From: Victivallaceae bacterium
GTDB lineage: Bacteria > Verrucomicrobiota > Lentisphaeria > Victivallales > Victivallaceae
Direction of reading: 5' to 3'
Assembly: GCA_016292515.1 (NCBI GenBank)
Contig: JAEDIJ010000005.1
Coordinates: 1-64,000, forward strand
Length of the DNA stretch: 64,000 bases
Notes under the pieces: generated by a model
Databases searched by the model: none
What the model saw: only the letters and a program-made list of their open reading frames with translations
What the model was told of the DNA's origin: nothing
Program-made: the position numbers and the translations under genes
Shown here: piece after piece, positions 17,174 to 26,690 of the stretch
Numbering within the stretch: position 1 is the first letter of the stretch
Layout: each line of letters begins with the position of its first letter

Positions 17174-18385
17174 ATGAATCGCTTGAAAAATTTTTTCATA
17201 TTCGCTCATCTGATCGCGGTTTTTTGTATTCACGCAACGGAGGAAATGCCGACTTGTCCGGAGGTCTTTGCCGCATTGCCGACGGTTTGTGCCGTGGATC
17301 GCGAGTATCAGATCATGATCCCCGTCCGCGCTGAAACGTTGATGTGGGCAAAAGTCGGGGATGAGTGCTTTTATGACGAATCCAACGGCATTATGCGTTC
17401 CGCGACTCAAGTCCACCGGATCACGGTGCCGGCAGAACTTTTGGACCGCGAGAAGCGTTACACCATTCATTGGCGGAAAATCATTCAGCGCAAGCCGTAT
17501 TTCACCCAGACGGAAAACGAGGAATCTGCCTCTTTCGCCTTCCGTCCCGTCGCACCGGATGCCTCGGAACTTTACATTTATCAACTGGCGGATACCCATT
17601 CGTTCATTGCCGAACCCATCCGTGCCGCCCGTTACTGGCAACAGCAGGGAAAGCCGCTGGATCTTTTAGTGATGAACGGCGATATGCCGAATGACTGCGG
17701 GACGCTTGAAAACATCGCCGCACCTTATCAGGTTTCCGGGGCGGTTACCCGAGGCGAAATTCCCGTCATCTATGCCCGCGGCAACCACGATCTGCGGGGC
17801 GTGCTCGCGGAAAAGTACGCGGAACTTACGCCGTCGTCGCAGGGGCGCACCTACTATACCTGGCGGGTCGGCCCGATATGGGGCGTTTCTCTGGATTGCG
17901 GCGAAGACAAGATGGATGATCACCGCGAATACGGTCATACCGTCTGCTGTCACGCTTTTCGTCAGCGGGAAACGCGATTTTTACAGGAACTTGCCCGAAA
18001 GAGCGACGAGGAGTTTGCCGCATCGGGTGTGAAACTCAAAATCGTACTTTGCCACGTCCCTTTTGCGGAAAAGTCTCTGCCGCCTTTTGATATCGAAGAA
18101 GATACTTATCGGGAGTGGTGCCGGATATTGCGCGAGAGCGTGAAACCGGATCTGATGCTGTCCGGACATAAGCATCGATGCTATGTGACGCTTCCGGGGG
18201 AGGAAAAAGATCACAAAGGTCTTCCCTGTCCATCAGTGGTCGGCTGTAAGCCGGAACGAAGCAAAGACCCGGCGGCGCGGCACTATGTCGGGACGGCGTT
18301 GCATTGGCGGGAAAAGAGCGGATTTGAAGTCTTTTTCACCGACGATGCCGGGCGCGTGCGGGGGAGTGCCGTCATTTCTGAATAG
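17174..18385 (+). CDS. exported calcineurin-like metallophosphoesterase
   Basis: 403 residues with a signal peptide (FAHLIAVFCIHA-TEE). A beta-rich N-terminal 110 residues resemble the Fn3-like domain of purple acid phosphatases. The catalytic domain has the five metallophosphatase blocks: LADTHS (D-x-H), MNGDMPND (GD), RGNHDLRG (GNHD), LCHVPF (H) and SGHKHR (GHxH). It is predicted to hydrolyse phosphomonoesters or diesters in the periplasm with a di-metal centre. The ATG at 17174 is preceded by AAAGGA. It is the first core-type gene after the island. Confidence 0.85.
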   Translation: MNRLKNFFIFAHLIAVFCIHATEEMPTCPEVFAALPTVCAVDREYQIMIPVRAETLMWAKVGDECFYDESNGIMRSATQVHRITVPAELLDREKRYTIHWRKIIQRKPYFTQTENEESASFAFRPVAPDASELYIYQLADTHSFIAEPIRAARYWQQQGKPLDLLVMNGDMPNDCGTLENIAAPYQVSGAVTRGEIPVIYARGNHDLRGVLAEKYAELTPSSQGRTYYTWRVGPIWGVSLDCGEDKMDDHREYGHTVCCHAFRQRETRFLQELARKSDEEFAASGVKLKIVLCHVPFAEKSLPPFDIEEDTYREWCRILRESVKPDLMLSGHKHRCYVTLPGEEKDHKGLPCPSVVGCKPERSKDPAARHYVGTALHWREKSGFEVFFTDDAGRVRGSAVISE

Positions 18386-18408
18386 CGGCGGTTTTTCCGC
18401 TTGTTTTT

Positions 18409-18843
18409 TCAGAGGATCTCCACGACTTTGCCGGAGGCGTCGGCGCGGGCGCGGAATTCCAATGTGACGACCTGATCCTGTTGCGCGTTAAGTTGCCACG
18501 GATCACCGCCGAAAAGCCGGGCGCAGGGGAAACTCAAATCGATCCCCTGCGGATGACGGGCGAGCAGTTGCAATTCCTCCTCCGGCAGGAGTTCTCCGTT
18601 GCCGAGCCGTTGCAGCAAAGGCACGATATCGACGATGTTTTTGCTGCCGACGCGGATTTTCAATTCATCGCACAGCAGCACGTCGTTTTCATCGACGCTC
18701 CCGTTGACGAAAAGATTGGCGTCGTAAAGTTTACGGCACGAGGAAACGACGATCTCGTTTGCCAGCGGCGCGAGGTTGATTTCGCCGAAAAGCACGTCGT
18801 AACGACAATGCTGGATTTTCATCAGGATCTGCTCGTTGCTCAT
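18409..18843 (-). CDS. small protein, possibly phage-tail-derived
   Basis: 144 residues with no signal peptide. The last 25 residues (QDQVVTLEFRARADASGKVV) resemble the end of phage tail-tube proteins, where such a beta-strand pair is common. No other marker was recognised. ATG 18843 has an AGGAG site. It lies 14 bases after another phage-like small gene on the same strand, so both may be leftovers of a prophage structural operon or a domesticated pair. Function unknown. Confidence 0.5.
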   Translation of the reverse strand: MSNEQILMKIQHCRYDVLFGEINLAPLANEIVVSSCRKLYDANLFVNGSVDENDVLLCDELKIRVGSKNIVDIVPLLQRLGNGELLPEEELQLLARHPQGIDLSFPCARLFGGDPWQLNAQQDQVVTLEFRARADASGKVVEIL

Positions 18844-18857
18844 ATTTCTCTCCTTTC

Positions 18858-19151
18858 TCAATAGATCGCTTCGACGCGGAAAACCAAATTTTCACCCTCG
18901 ACGTCGCGGCAACGCCGGACGCCGGTGATCTCGTACTCCCTGTCGGCAAACAAGATGCGGTCGCCCGAATGCGGGGAAGCGGTCGGCGGCATCAACAGCG
19001 TGATGCGGTTTTTGACGCCGTGACGATCGTCGGCGAACTCGTCGGTCTCGCGCACGATCCGCGCGGCGGTTCCCGTCGAGGTGAAATGGACGCTTCCGCA
19101 GGAGGGCGGCTCCGGATGAAGCAACGTGACGTTTTGAGGAAATGAGATCAT
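18858..19151 (-). CDS. small protein, possibly a phage head-tail joining type
   Basis: 97 residues. The C-terminal GDRILFADREYEITGVRRC followed by a short strand resembles the beta-barrel of head-tail joining or completion proteins (GDxIxxxGxxYxVxxVxxxxD). It starts MISFPQNVTLLHPEPP. The next gene on the strand begins 14 bases on. The evidence is a short pattern only, so the function remains open. Upstream, 19152-19255 has no gene. Confidence 0.5.
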   Translation of the reverse strand: MISFPQNVTLLHPEPPSCGSVHFTSTGTAARIVRETDEFADDRHGVKNRITLLMPPTASPHSGDRILFADREYEITGVRRCRDVEGENLVFRVEAIY

Positions 19152-19255
19152 AAAAAACGCTCCTTTATTTGCGGATTTCGGGAATCCGAGGTTCCATTTG
19201 AGGAAACGATTGTCAACCTTTTCGGCAAAAAGGATGGCGCATCGCGCAAAAAATC

Positions 19256-19284
19256 TTGCAAAACGCCCTCGCGCGTGTTATATT
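19256..19284 (+). promoter_or_regulatory. promoter of serA
   Basis: TTGCAA (19256-19261), 17-base spacer, TATATT (19279-19284), 64 bases before the start. Confidence 0.75.
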
Positions 19285-19348
19285 AAGACACACGGAAAAT
19301 CCCAAAAATATCTTTTGTATATTTTGCCATAAAAAGGAGTTTTGAAAA

Positions 19349-20917
19349 ATGCGCAAAGTGCTGATCCCGACAAAATTGGACAAGCAGGCGGCGGCGATCC
19401 TGACGGAGCGCGGCTACAATGTCGTGCTCGATGCGACGACCCCGCTTGACGAGCAGATCAAAAACAATCCCGACGCGGAAGTCCTGATCGTCCGCAGTGA
19501 AAAGGTCACCCCCGAAGTGATCGACGCGCTTCCGCAACTCAAACTGATCGTCCGCGCAGGTGCCGGTTTCAACACGATCGACATCAAATATGCGCGGAAA
19601 CGCGACATCGACGTGATGAATACCCCCGGCGCCAACTCCAACGGCGTCGCCGAGGAAGTCGTCGCGATGATCCTCGCCGCGTTCCGCCACGTCGTGCCGG
19701 GCGACATCTCGACCCGCGCCGGTTTGTGGGAAAAGAGCAAATTCATGGGCCGCGAACTCACCGGCAAGACCGTCGGCATCCTCGGTCTCGGCCATATCGG
19801 TCAACTGGTCGTCAAACGGCTCGCCGGTTTCGAGACGAAGTTCCTCGGTTACGATCCGTTTCTTTCGCCCGCGCTCGCCGAAAAACTCGGCGTCAAACTC
19901 TGCACGGTCGAGGAAATTTTCGCCCAGGCGGACTGCATCACCTTGCACATCCCCGAAAACGACGAGACCCGCGGTATGATCAACCGCCGGCTTTTCGATT
20001 TGATGAAACCGGGCGCGATGCTCGTCAACTGCGCGCGCAGCGGCATCATCAATGAGGACGATCTGCGCGCCGCCAAGGCGGAAAAACCGATCATTTTCTG
20101 CAACGACGTCTATCCCAAAGACGCCGCCGGCGACAAGAGCGTCAAGGACATCGCCGACATCATGCTGCCCCACCTCGGCGCGAACACCTTTGAGGCGAAT
20201 TTCAACGCCGCCTGCCGCGCCGCGGAGCAGACCTGCGATTACTTTGAAAAGGGTATCACGAGCGCGGTCGTCAACAAGGCTCTTCCCGACGGTCTCGACG
20301 CGAAGTACCAGAAACTCGCCTTTGCCGTCGCTTCGCTCGCCAAGAGTTATCTCGGCACGGGCAACGTCTCGCGCATCGAAACCAGTTTCTACGGCAACCT
20401 CGCCAAATTCGGGCCGTGGCTGACCGGCGCGATCGCCGCCGCGATCTCGGCGGAATTCGCGGATCAGGCGCCGAAAGACGCCGCCAAGGCTTTGGAGAGC
20501 GCCGGCATCGAGCTGGTCAACCGCGACGTCGACAACACCAAGAATTACGGGGAATCGCTGACCGTCGATCTGCTCGGCGGCACCGATCCCATTTACCGCA
20601 TCAGCGTCCGCGGCACCATCGCCGAAAATCGTCTGATGATCTCGCGTATCGGCAATTTCGACGGTCTTTACCTCGATCCCTGCGGCAATCACCTCTTTGT
20701 CGAATACCAGGACGCCCCCGGCGTCATCGCCGGCATCGCCGGGATCCTCGGTGAAAACAAGATCAACATCGTCGACATCCGCGCGCCGCAGGATCTGGGA
20801 TCCGGCCGTTCGCTCTCGGTGATGACAACCAATGTCGCGGTGCCCGAAACGCTGGTCGCCAAGATCAGCGAGGCGGTCAAAGCCTGCCGCGCATTCCAAT
20901 TCACGTATAACGCCTGA
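19349..20917 (+). CDS. serA: D-3-phosphoglycerate dehydrogenase (long form with ACT domain)
   Basis: 522 residues. The NAD-binding fold carries VGILGLGHIGQLV near residue 143. Catalytic Arg is in NCARSG and catalytic His in LPHLGANT. The usual catalytic Glu of the (D/E)VFxxEP segment appears as Asp (NDVYPKDAA). A serine-binding (ASB) region follows, then a C-terminal ACT domain starting LFVEYQDAPGVIAGIAGIL. The enzyme makes 3-phosphohydroxypyruvate, the first step of serine synthesis. The ACT domain suggests feedback by serine. Own promoter, strong AAGGAG; the stop overlaps the next start. Confidence 0.95.
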   Translation: MRKVLIPTKLDKQAAAILTERGYNVVLDATTPLDEQIKNNPDAEVLIVRSEKVTPEVIDALPQLKLIVRAGAGFNTIDIKYARKRDIDVMNTPGANSNGVAEEVVAMILAAFRHVVPGDISTRAGLWEKSKFMGRELTGKTVGILGLGHIGQLVVKRLAGFETKFLGYDPFLSPALAEKLGVKLCTVEEIFAQADCITLHIPENDETRGMINRRLFDLMKPGAMLVNCARSGIINEDDLRAAKAEKPIIFCNDVYPKDAAGDKSVKDIADIMLPHLGANTFEANFNAACRAAEQTCDYFEKGITSAVVNKALPDGLDAKYQKLAFAVASLAKSYLGTGNVSRIETSFYGNLAKFGPWLTGAIAAAISAEFADQAPKDAAKALESAGIELVNRDVDNTKNYGESLTVDLLGGTDPIYRISVRGTIAENRLMISRIGNFDGLYLDPCGNHLFVEYQDAPGVIAGIAGILGENKINIVDIRAPQDLGSGRSLSVMTTNVAVPETLVAKISEAVKACRAFQFTYNA

Positions 20918-21582
20918 TGAAATTCGGTCTGATGATCGGCTCTTCCCGTCGCCGCCGGTTCGACGCGCTCGAACCGGAGGACGACGTCGCATTCCGTCCG
21001 CAGGGGCGCACCGATCATCTGATCAAGATGAATCTCATCCCGCTGATGGGGCGGCGCAACGCCGCCTTTGACCGCATCACGGAGTTGCTCCGCGCGGAAC
21101 TCTTTTCGCTTTCGCGTCAGGGGCGGCGGTCGATCTACTTCTACGCCAAGCAGTTGCTCCGCCGCATCGCCGGAGATACGGAAAAGATCATTTCGGTTCT
21201 TTCCAGTCCCGATACCAAACGCCGGGAAGAAAGTTTCCTGAAATTCGTCCGCTTGCTCGATGCGGGCGCCGACGCGCTCGAAAGTTTCGTCGGTTTCGAG
21301 GCGGAACTTTCACGCAACAGCGAGGACATCCACGATTTTTCCCCGTTGCGCGACGACAGCGAATACGCTTCGAGCGAGGAGGAAATGACCGCCTCCGAAA
21401 TCATGATGGTCAATCAGATGCGCGCCTTTTTCGACCGGGTTTCCCCAAAAGTGGCGCGTTATCGCGAGTACGTGAGCAAAAGTTTGAGCAAGTCCAACGC
21501 GGAGCGTTACCGGCGCAGTCACGAGTTTTATCTCGCGTCTTTCCGCGCGGAAAATAATTTTACCGAATCATCCACCCCATAA
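20917..21582 (+). CDS. helical cytosolic protein, function unknown
   Basis: 221 residues, largely charged and helical, with no signal peptide, membrane segment or known motif that I can see. The stretch from residue 40 to 130 is Arg/Leu/Glu rich and may form a coiled coil. It starts in an ATGA overlap with serA and stops 13 bases before purL, so it is carried in a serine/purine operon. Not recognised. Confidence 0.65.
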   Translation: MKFGLMIGSSRRRRFDALEPEDDVAFRPQGRTDHLIKMNLIPLMGRRNAAFDRITELLRAELFSLSRQGRRSIYFYAKQLLRRIAGDTEKIISVLSSPDTKRREESFLKFVRLLDAGADALESFVGFEAELSRNSEDIHDFSPLRDDSEYASSEEEMTASEIMMVNQMRAFFDRVSPKVARYREYVSKSLSKSNAERYRRSHEFYLASFRAENNFTESSTP

Positions 21583-21595
21583 AACGGATTTGAAG

Positions 21596-24568
21596 ATGGC
21601 TATTTATCGAATTGAGATCAGTCCGCTCCCGCAATGGCGCGACGCCCGCGGCGAGAAGTTGTCCCGTCAGATTTCGGAACTTTATCACGTCGATTGCGGC
21701 GACGTCCGCACGCGCAACGTCTACACGATCGACGCCGATATCACGCTCGACGAGGCGGAAAAACTCGCGAAACTGCTCTGCAACGACGTCGTGCAGTTTT
21801 ATCAGGTCGGCGACCGCAAGTCGGCGAATTATCCCGGCGAACTCGCCGGAAAATTCCTGATCGCCGTCGGTTTTCTCCCCGGCGTGACCGACAACGTCGC
21901 GCGCACGCTTCGCGACGCCGCTTCCGACGTGCTCGGGCGCAAGTTTGCGGAAGATGAATTCGTCGCTTCGAGTGTCGAATATCTCCTCAACGGCGACGCG
22001 ACGCGCGAACTCGCCGAAAAGGTCGGCACCAAACAGCTTGCCAACTTGCTCATTCAGAGCGTCCGCGTGCTTTCCGCCGACGAGATCGCCGCCAACGGCG
22101 TCCCGCTCAATCTGCCGCGCGCCGGTTCAACCGAAAAGGTCGATGTCCGCACGATCGACCTCGAAGTTTCCGACGAGAAGTTGATGGAGATCAGCCGCGA
22201 ACGCACGCTCGCGCTCTCGATCGACGAAATGAAATCCATTCAGAACTACTTCCGCACCGAGACGGAGCGCGCCGCGTATCAGTTGACCAAACAGCCGACC
22301 GACCTCGAACTGGAAGTCCTCGCCCAGACTTGGAGCGAGCACTGCAAGCACAAGATTTTCAGTGCCGAGATCGATTACCGCGATCTGGAAAACGGCACGG
22401 CGAGCCATATTTCCAGCTGCTACAAGACTTTCGTCCAAAAGGGCACCAAGGAACTCGCCAAGGAACTCGATTATCTGGTTTCCGTCTTTAAGGACAACGC
22501 CGGAGTCATCGACTTCAACGCCGACTGCGACATCGCCTACAAGGTCGAAACGCACAACAGCCCCTCCGCGCTCGATCCCTACGGCGGCGCGATGACCGGC
22601 ATCGTCGGCGTCAACCGCGACCCGATGGGTACGGGTCAGGGCGCCGAACTGCTCATCAACGTCTGGGGTTACTGCTTCGGCTCGCCTTTCTGCGACCCCG
22701 AACTCGTCCCCGAAAGTCTTTTGCATCCGCGCCGTCTGCGCGACGGCGTCCATCAGGGCGTCATCGACGGCGGCAACCAGAGCGGCATCCCCTACGGCAA
22801 CGGCTGGGAATACTTCGACGACCGCTACATCGGCAAGCCGCTCGTCTACTGCGGCACGGTCGGCGTACTGCCCAAAAAGATCAACGGCGTTTCCGGCGCC
22901 GACAAGACGATCGAGCCGGGCGATCTCATCGTGATGGGCGGCGGCCGTATCGGCAAGGACGGGATCCACGGCGCGACTTTTTCCAGTGAGGAGTTGCACA
23001 AGGGAAGCCCCGTTCAGGCGGTTCAGATCGGCGACCCGATCACCCAGAAAAAACTCGGCGACTTCATGATCGAAGCGCGCAACCGCGGTCTTTACCGTTT
23101 CATCACCGACAACGGCGCGGGCGGGCTTTCTTCCAGCGTCGGCGAAATGGCGGAAGTCACCAACGGCTGCCGCATCGATCTCGCCAAGGCACCGCTCAAA
23201 TACGCCGGTCTTCAACCGTGGGAGATCCTCGTTTCCGAGGCGCAGGAGCGGATGAGTTTCGCCGTGCCGCCGGAAAAACTCGCGGAATTTCAGGCTCTCG
23301 CCAAGGCGCGTGACGTCGAAGTTTCCGTCCTCGGCGAATTTACCGACGACGGGATTTTCCACGTCCTGTACGACGGCAAGACCGTCGGCGCGTTGAGTAT
23401 GAAATTTATGCACGAGGGACTGCCCAAGATGCATTTGACCGCGACGTGGAAAGCGCCGCATTTCGACGACCCCGTTTACAGCGGCCGCGACCTCGCGGAT
23501 GATCTCGTCAAGATGGTCGGACGCATCAACATCGCCAGCGACGAGTATAAGGCGCGCCAGTACGACCACGAAGTCAAAGGTTTGAGCGTCATCAAACCGT
23601 ACGTCGGCGTCTGCCGCGACGTCGCTTCCGACGCGACGGTCACGATGATCGCGCCGCTCTCCACCGAGGGTATCGTGCTTTCGTCGGCGATTTTGCCGCG
23701 TTACAGCGACATCGACACCTACTGGATGACCGCTTCGAGCATCGACCTCGCGGTGCGCCGCATCCTCTCGGTCGGCGGTTCGATGAGCAAGATCGCCGGA
23801 TTGGACAACTTCTGCTGGCCCGACCCCGTCAAGAGCGAAAAGACTCCCGACGGCGAATACAAACTCGCCCAGCTGGTGCGCGCCAATCAGGCACTCTACG
23901 ATTTCACCAAGAAATACCGCGTCCCCTGCATTTCCGGCAAGGACTCGATGAAAAACGACAGCACCAAGGGCGGCCGCAAAATTTCGATCCCGCCGTCGCT
24001 GCTTTTCAGCGTGATCGCCAAAATGGACGACATCCGCTGCTCGCAGACGCTGGATTTCAAGCGGGAAGGCGACCTCGTTTACGTGCTCGGCACGACCAAA
24101 AAGGAACTCGGCGGTTCGGAATACTTCAATATGCTTGACGCCGTCGGCAACGACGTGCCCAAAGTCGATGCGGACGCCGCGCTCGCGCTCTACGGCAAAG
24201 TGATCGAAGCGACGAAAAATCATCTCGTCAACGCGCTGGCGACCCCCGGCCTCGGCGGTCTCGGCGTCACCTTTGCCAAAATGGCGATGGCGGGACGGCT
24301 CGGCGCGGCGATCGACCTCGCGGCGATCCCGCAGGAAAACTGCGGTGCCGCCGACGTGCTCTTTTCGGAATCCAACGCCCGTTTCGTGGCGACGATTTCC
24401 CCCGACAAGCGCGAGGCGTTTGAGAAACTCTTTGAGGATCAGCCGTGCGTCTGCGTCGGCAAAGTGACCGATGCGGCGAAACTGGAATTTTCCGGTATGG
24501 GCGCCGGATTTGAAGTTTCGTTGAACGATCTTCTTGCAAGTTACAAGGGGGCGCTTGATCAGATCTGA
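21596..24568 (+). CDS. purL: phosphoribosylformylglycinamidine synthase, PurS-PurL fusion without glutaminase domain
   Basis: 990 residues. The first 170 residues hold PurS-like beta-alpha units (MAIYRIEISPLPQWRDARG, then FLIAVGFLPGVTDNVARTL). The PurL core has the active-site TWSEHCKHK, YKVETHNSPSALDPYGGA, VGVNRDPMGTGQGAE for ATP and Mg, and a second AIRS-like half from about residue 600 with LGGLGVTFAKMA. No C-terminal class I glutaminase is present, so a separate PurQ must supply ammonia. The reaction converts FGAR to FGAM in purine synthesis. TTG 21590 is an alternative start. Confidence 0.93.
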   Translation: MAIYRIEISPLPQWRDARGEKLSRQISELYHVDCGDVRTRNVYTIDADITLDEAEKLAKLLCNDVVQFYQVGDRKSANYPGELAGKFLIAVGFLPGVTDNVARTLRDAASDVLGRKFAEDEFVASSVEYLLNGDATRELAEKVGTKQLANLLIQSVRVLSADEIAANGVPLNLPRAGSTEKVDVRTIDLEVSDEKLMEISRERTLALSIDEMKSIQNYFRTETERAAYQLTKQPTDLELEVLAQTWSEHCKHKIFSAEIDYRDLENGTASHISSCYKTFVQKGTKELAKELDYLVSVFKDNAGVIDFNADCDIAYKVETHNSPSALDPYGGAMTGIVGVNRDPMGTGQGAELLINVWGYCFGSPFCDPELVPESLLHPRRLRDGVHQGVIDGGNQSGIPYGNGWEYFDDRYIGKPLVYCGTVGVLPKKINGVSGADKTIEPGDLIVMGGGRIGKDGIHGATFSSEELHKGSPVQAVQIGDPITQKKLGDFMIEARNRGLYRFITDNGAGGLSSSVGEMAEVTNGCRIDLAKAPLKYAGLQPWEILVSEAQERMSFAVPPEKLAEFQALAKARDVEVSVLGEFTDDGIFHVLYDGKTVGALSMKFMHEGLPKMHLTATWKAPHFDDPVYSGRDLADDLVKMVGRINIASDEYKARQYDHEVKGLSVIKPYVGVCRDVASDATVTMIAPLSTEGIVLSSAILPRYSDIDTYWMTASSIDLAVRRILSVGGSMSKIAGLDNFCWPDPVKSEKTPDGEYKLAQLVRANQALYDFTKKYRVPCISGKDSMKNDSTKGGRKISIPPSLLFSVIAKMDDIRCSQTLDFKREGDLVYVLGTTKKELGGSEYFNMLDAVGNDVPKVDADAALALYGKVIEATKNHLVNALATPGLGGLGVTFAKMAMAGRLGAAIDLAAIPQENCGAADVLFSESNARFVATISPDKREAFEKLFEDQPCVCVGKVTDAAKLEFSGMGAGFEVSLNDLLASYKGALDQI

Positions 24569-24608
24569 ATCCCCCCGGCAGGCAACCTCAAATCACGGAG
24601 GTTCGACG

Positions 24609-25346
24609 ATGGAAAAGTGCGAGGATGAGCAACGCCAGAAATCCGATTTTCTGATTCGGGAAAATCTGCGGCTGGTGCTGAAAATCGCCAATGATTTCCT
24701 CGGTCGCGGCCTGCCGTGGGAGGATCTCGTTTCCGAGGGCAACCGCGGTCTCGTGACGGCGGCGAAGCGTTACGACCCCGCCAAGGGAGCGAAATTCAGC
24801 ACTTACAGCGCCTGGTGGATCAAACAGGCGATCCGTCAGGCGATCGCCGAGCAGGTGCAGGCGGTTCGCGTGCCGATCGGAACGCAACAGCACTGGCAGC
24901 GGATCCGGCGTGCCGAAAAGGAATTGAGTTGCGATTTGCACCGCGCGCCCACCGATGAAGAACTGGCGAAAAAATGCCGCTTGTCTCTGGCGACGATCCG
25001 CCGTCTGCGTCACGCCCGCCGGCTGAATATGCAGTCGCTCAACGCCGCGTTTGATACCGATGACGAAAACGGCGCGGAGATCCTCGATTTCATCGCCGAC
25101 GAGCGCACGCCCGCGCCCGACGAATTGCAGATCCGTCTTGAAGATATCGACGAGTTGCTGAAACTTTTATCGACGCTTTCCGAAAGGGAGCAGAGGATCC
25201 TGCGGCTCCGTTTCGGGCTCGACGGCGAGCCGATCCGCACCTTGGAGGAGGTCGGCGTCGCCATCGGATGTACCAACGAACGCGTCCGGCAGTTGCAGAA
25301 TATCGCCCTGAAAAAATTACAGTCGCGGATGAGCAAGGCAAAATGA
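24609..25346 (+). CDS. sigma-70 family RNA polymerase sigma factor (group 2/3 like)
   Basis: 245 residues without region 1.1. Region 2 is clear: FLIRENLRLVLKIANDFLGRGLPWEDLVSEGNRGL, RYDPAKGAKFSTYSAWWIKQAI (core binding and -10 recognition). Region 3 follows (RAPTDEELAKKCRLS), and region 4 has LSEREQRILRLRFGL and ALKKLQSRM with a -35 helix-turn-helix. It resembles RpoD/RpoS/SigB-type factors rather than ECF. Good ribosome site GGAGG. Its stop overlaps the ttcA-like start, and two more overlapping genes lead to mcsA and mcsB, so it may govern a stress operon. It could be a stationary-phase factor. Confidence 0.9.
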   Translation: MEKCEDEQRQKSDFLIRENLRLVLKIANDFLGRGLPWEDLVSEGNRGLVTAAKRYDPAKGAKFSTYSAWWIKQAIRQAIAEQVQAVRVPIGTQQHWQRIRRAEKELSCDLHRAPTDEELAKKCRLSLATIRRLRHARRLNMQSLNAAFDTDDENGAEILDFIADERTPAPDELQIRLEDIDELLKLLSTLSEREQRILRLRFGLDGEPIRTLEEVGVAIGCTNERVRQLQNIALKKLQSRMSKAK

Positions 25347-26113
25347 TCTCCGACGCTCTGAAAAAAATTTACCGTCTCGCGGGGGAAGCGGTCGTCCGTT
25401 ACCGGATGATCGCGCCCGGCGAACGCATCCTCGTCGCGCTTTCCGGCGGCAAGGACAGTTGCGTGATGCTCGACGTCCTCGCGCACCTGCGCGAAGTCGC
25501 TCCGATCGACTTCGAGATCGTCGCGGCGACGTTCGACCCCGGTTATCCGGAGTTCGACGCGGCGTGCGCCGGAAATTTCTGCCGCCGTTACGGTGTCGCG
25601 CATCACATCGTCAAGTGCGACGTCGATGCCATCATCAAAGAAAAAGAGTGGCAGAACGCGCCGTGCGTCCTTTGTTCGCGGCTCCGGCGCGGGCATTTGT
25701 ACAAACTTGCGCACGAATTGTCGTGTGACGCGTTGAGTTTGGGGCAGCACCTCGACGATGCCGTCACCTCGTTTTGGATGAGCCTCTGCCGCGGGCAGGG
25801 ATTGACGTCGATGGCGCCCGTCGTGCCGCCTAAAAGCGTGGCGGCGGTGCGCGTCATCCGCCCGCTGATCCTCGCCCCCGAAGCGGCGGTCGCGGCGGCG
25901 GCGGCGGAATTGGCTTTGCCCGACGGCGGGCACTGTCCTTTTGAGGAGCAGTTGCGCGGCGGCGACCGGCATTATTTCCGTTCGCTGATCGATACGCTCG
26001 CGGAGCGGATCCCCGACGTGCGCGCCAACATATTGCGCTCTTTTGCGCATATCGAACCCGACCACCTCGCCGGAGGTAATGTCGTACATAAGGAGTATGA
26101 AGATGCTTTGTGA
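25343..26113 (+). CDS. ttcA: TtcA-family tRNA 2-thiocytidine synthetase-like protein
   Basis: 256 residues of the PP-loop ATPase fold: LSGGKDSCVMLDVL binds and splits ATP. The Fe-S or thiolation cysteines are CVLC near residue 111 and a third Cys in GGHCPFEE near residue 203. LSLGQHLDDAVTSF corresponds to the TtcA GHHxDD motif with Gln. TtcA thiolates C32 of some tRNAs using a 4Fe-4S cluster. It overlaps the sigma factor by four bases, and its 3' end overlaps the mcsA start, so it is part of the sigma-mcsAB operon. The exact tRNA target is inferred only from family. Confidence 0.82.
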   Translation: MISDALKKIYRLAGEAVVRYRMIAPGERILVALSGGKDSCVMLDVLAHLREVAPIDFEIVAATFDPGYPEFDAACAGNFCRRYGVAHHIVKCDVDAIIKEKEWQNAPCVLCSRLRRGHLYKLAHELSCDALSLGQHLDDAVTSFWMSLCRGQGLTSMAPVVPPKSVAAVRVIRPLILAPEAAVAAAAAELALPDGGHCPFEEQLRGGDRHYFRSLIDTLAERIPDVRANILRSFAHIEPDHLAGGNVVHKEYEDAL

Positions 26114-26690
26114 CCGATGCAAAAAAAATGAAGCGACGATCCACATTGAGACGATCCACAACGGCAAGCGCGTCAAGACCAACTTGTGCGCCGAATGCGC
26201 CAAGCACGAGGAAGCGCAAGGCGCGCTCGCCGCGCTCGGCTTCAATCTCGCCGAAGTGCTTTTTCAGAAAATGACGGGCAACGCTCCCGGCGGCGCGGAA
26301 AAGGAAAAGGACGCACCGGGGAGCGACATCGTCTGCCCCGTCTGCCAGTGGACGCTCGAAAAGATCAAAGCCCACAACGGTCAGCTCGGCTGTCCCCAAT
26401 GCTACCAAAGTTTCGCGCCGCTGATCGAGGACGTGATCTCCAAGGTGCAAAAAGGCAAACTTCACGTCGGCAAGCGTCCGGGCGTCATCCGCGCCGATCG
26501 GGGTGCCGACGAACTCAAATTGCGGAAACTTAAAAACCTTCTGTCGGAACTCGTCCGCCGCGAGGAGTACGAGGATGCCGCCCGCTGTCGCGACGACATC
26601 CGCCGTTTGGAGGAAAAAATGGCGAAGCCCGCCAAAAAGTCCGCCGCGAAGCCGAAACGGAATGTCAAGGCGAAAAAGGAGGAAAAGTGA
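26103..26690 (+). CDS. mcsA: McsA-like activator of protein arginine kinase
   Basis: 195 residues. Two zinc modules with four C-x2-C pairs are present: CDRC and CAEC near the start, CPVC and CPQC near residue 80. The C-terminus carries a UVR motif (LLSELVRREEYEDAARCRDDI) and a Lys-rich tail. McsA activates McsB and helps deliver it to ClpC. The start at 26103 is chosen over 26097 because AAGGAG is then at proper spacing. The gene overlaps ttcA upstream and shares a TGATG junction with mcsB. Confidence 0.93.
   Translation: MLCDRCKKNEATIHIETIHNGKRVKTNLCAECAKHEEAQGALAALGFNLAEVLFQKMTGNAPGGAEKEKDAPGSDIVCPVCQWTLEKIKAHNGQLGCPQCYQSFAPLIEDVISKVQKGKLHVGKRPGVIRADRGADELKLRKLKNLLSELVRREEYEDAARCRDDIRRLEEKMAKPAKKSAAKPKRNVKAKKEEK

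Noticed and set aside
22127..24223. 698-codon frame opposite purL
   Set aside because: Shadow of a strongly conserved gene.
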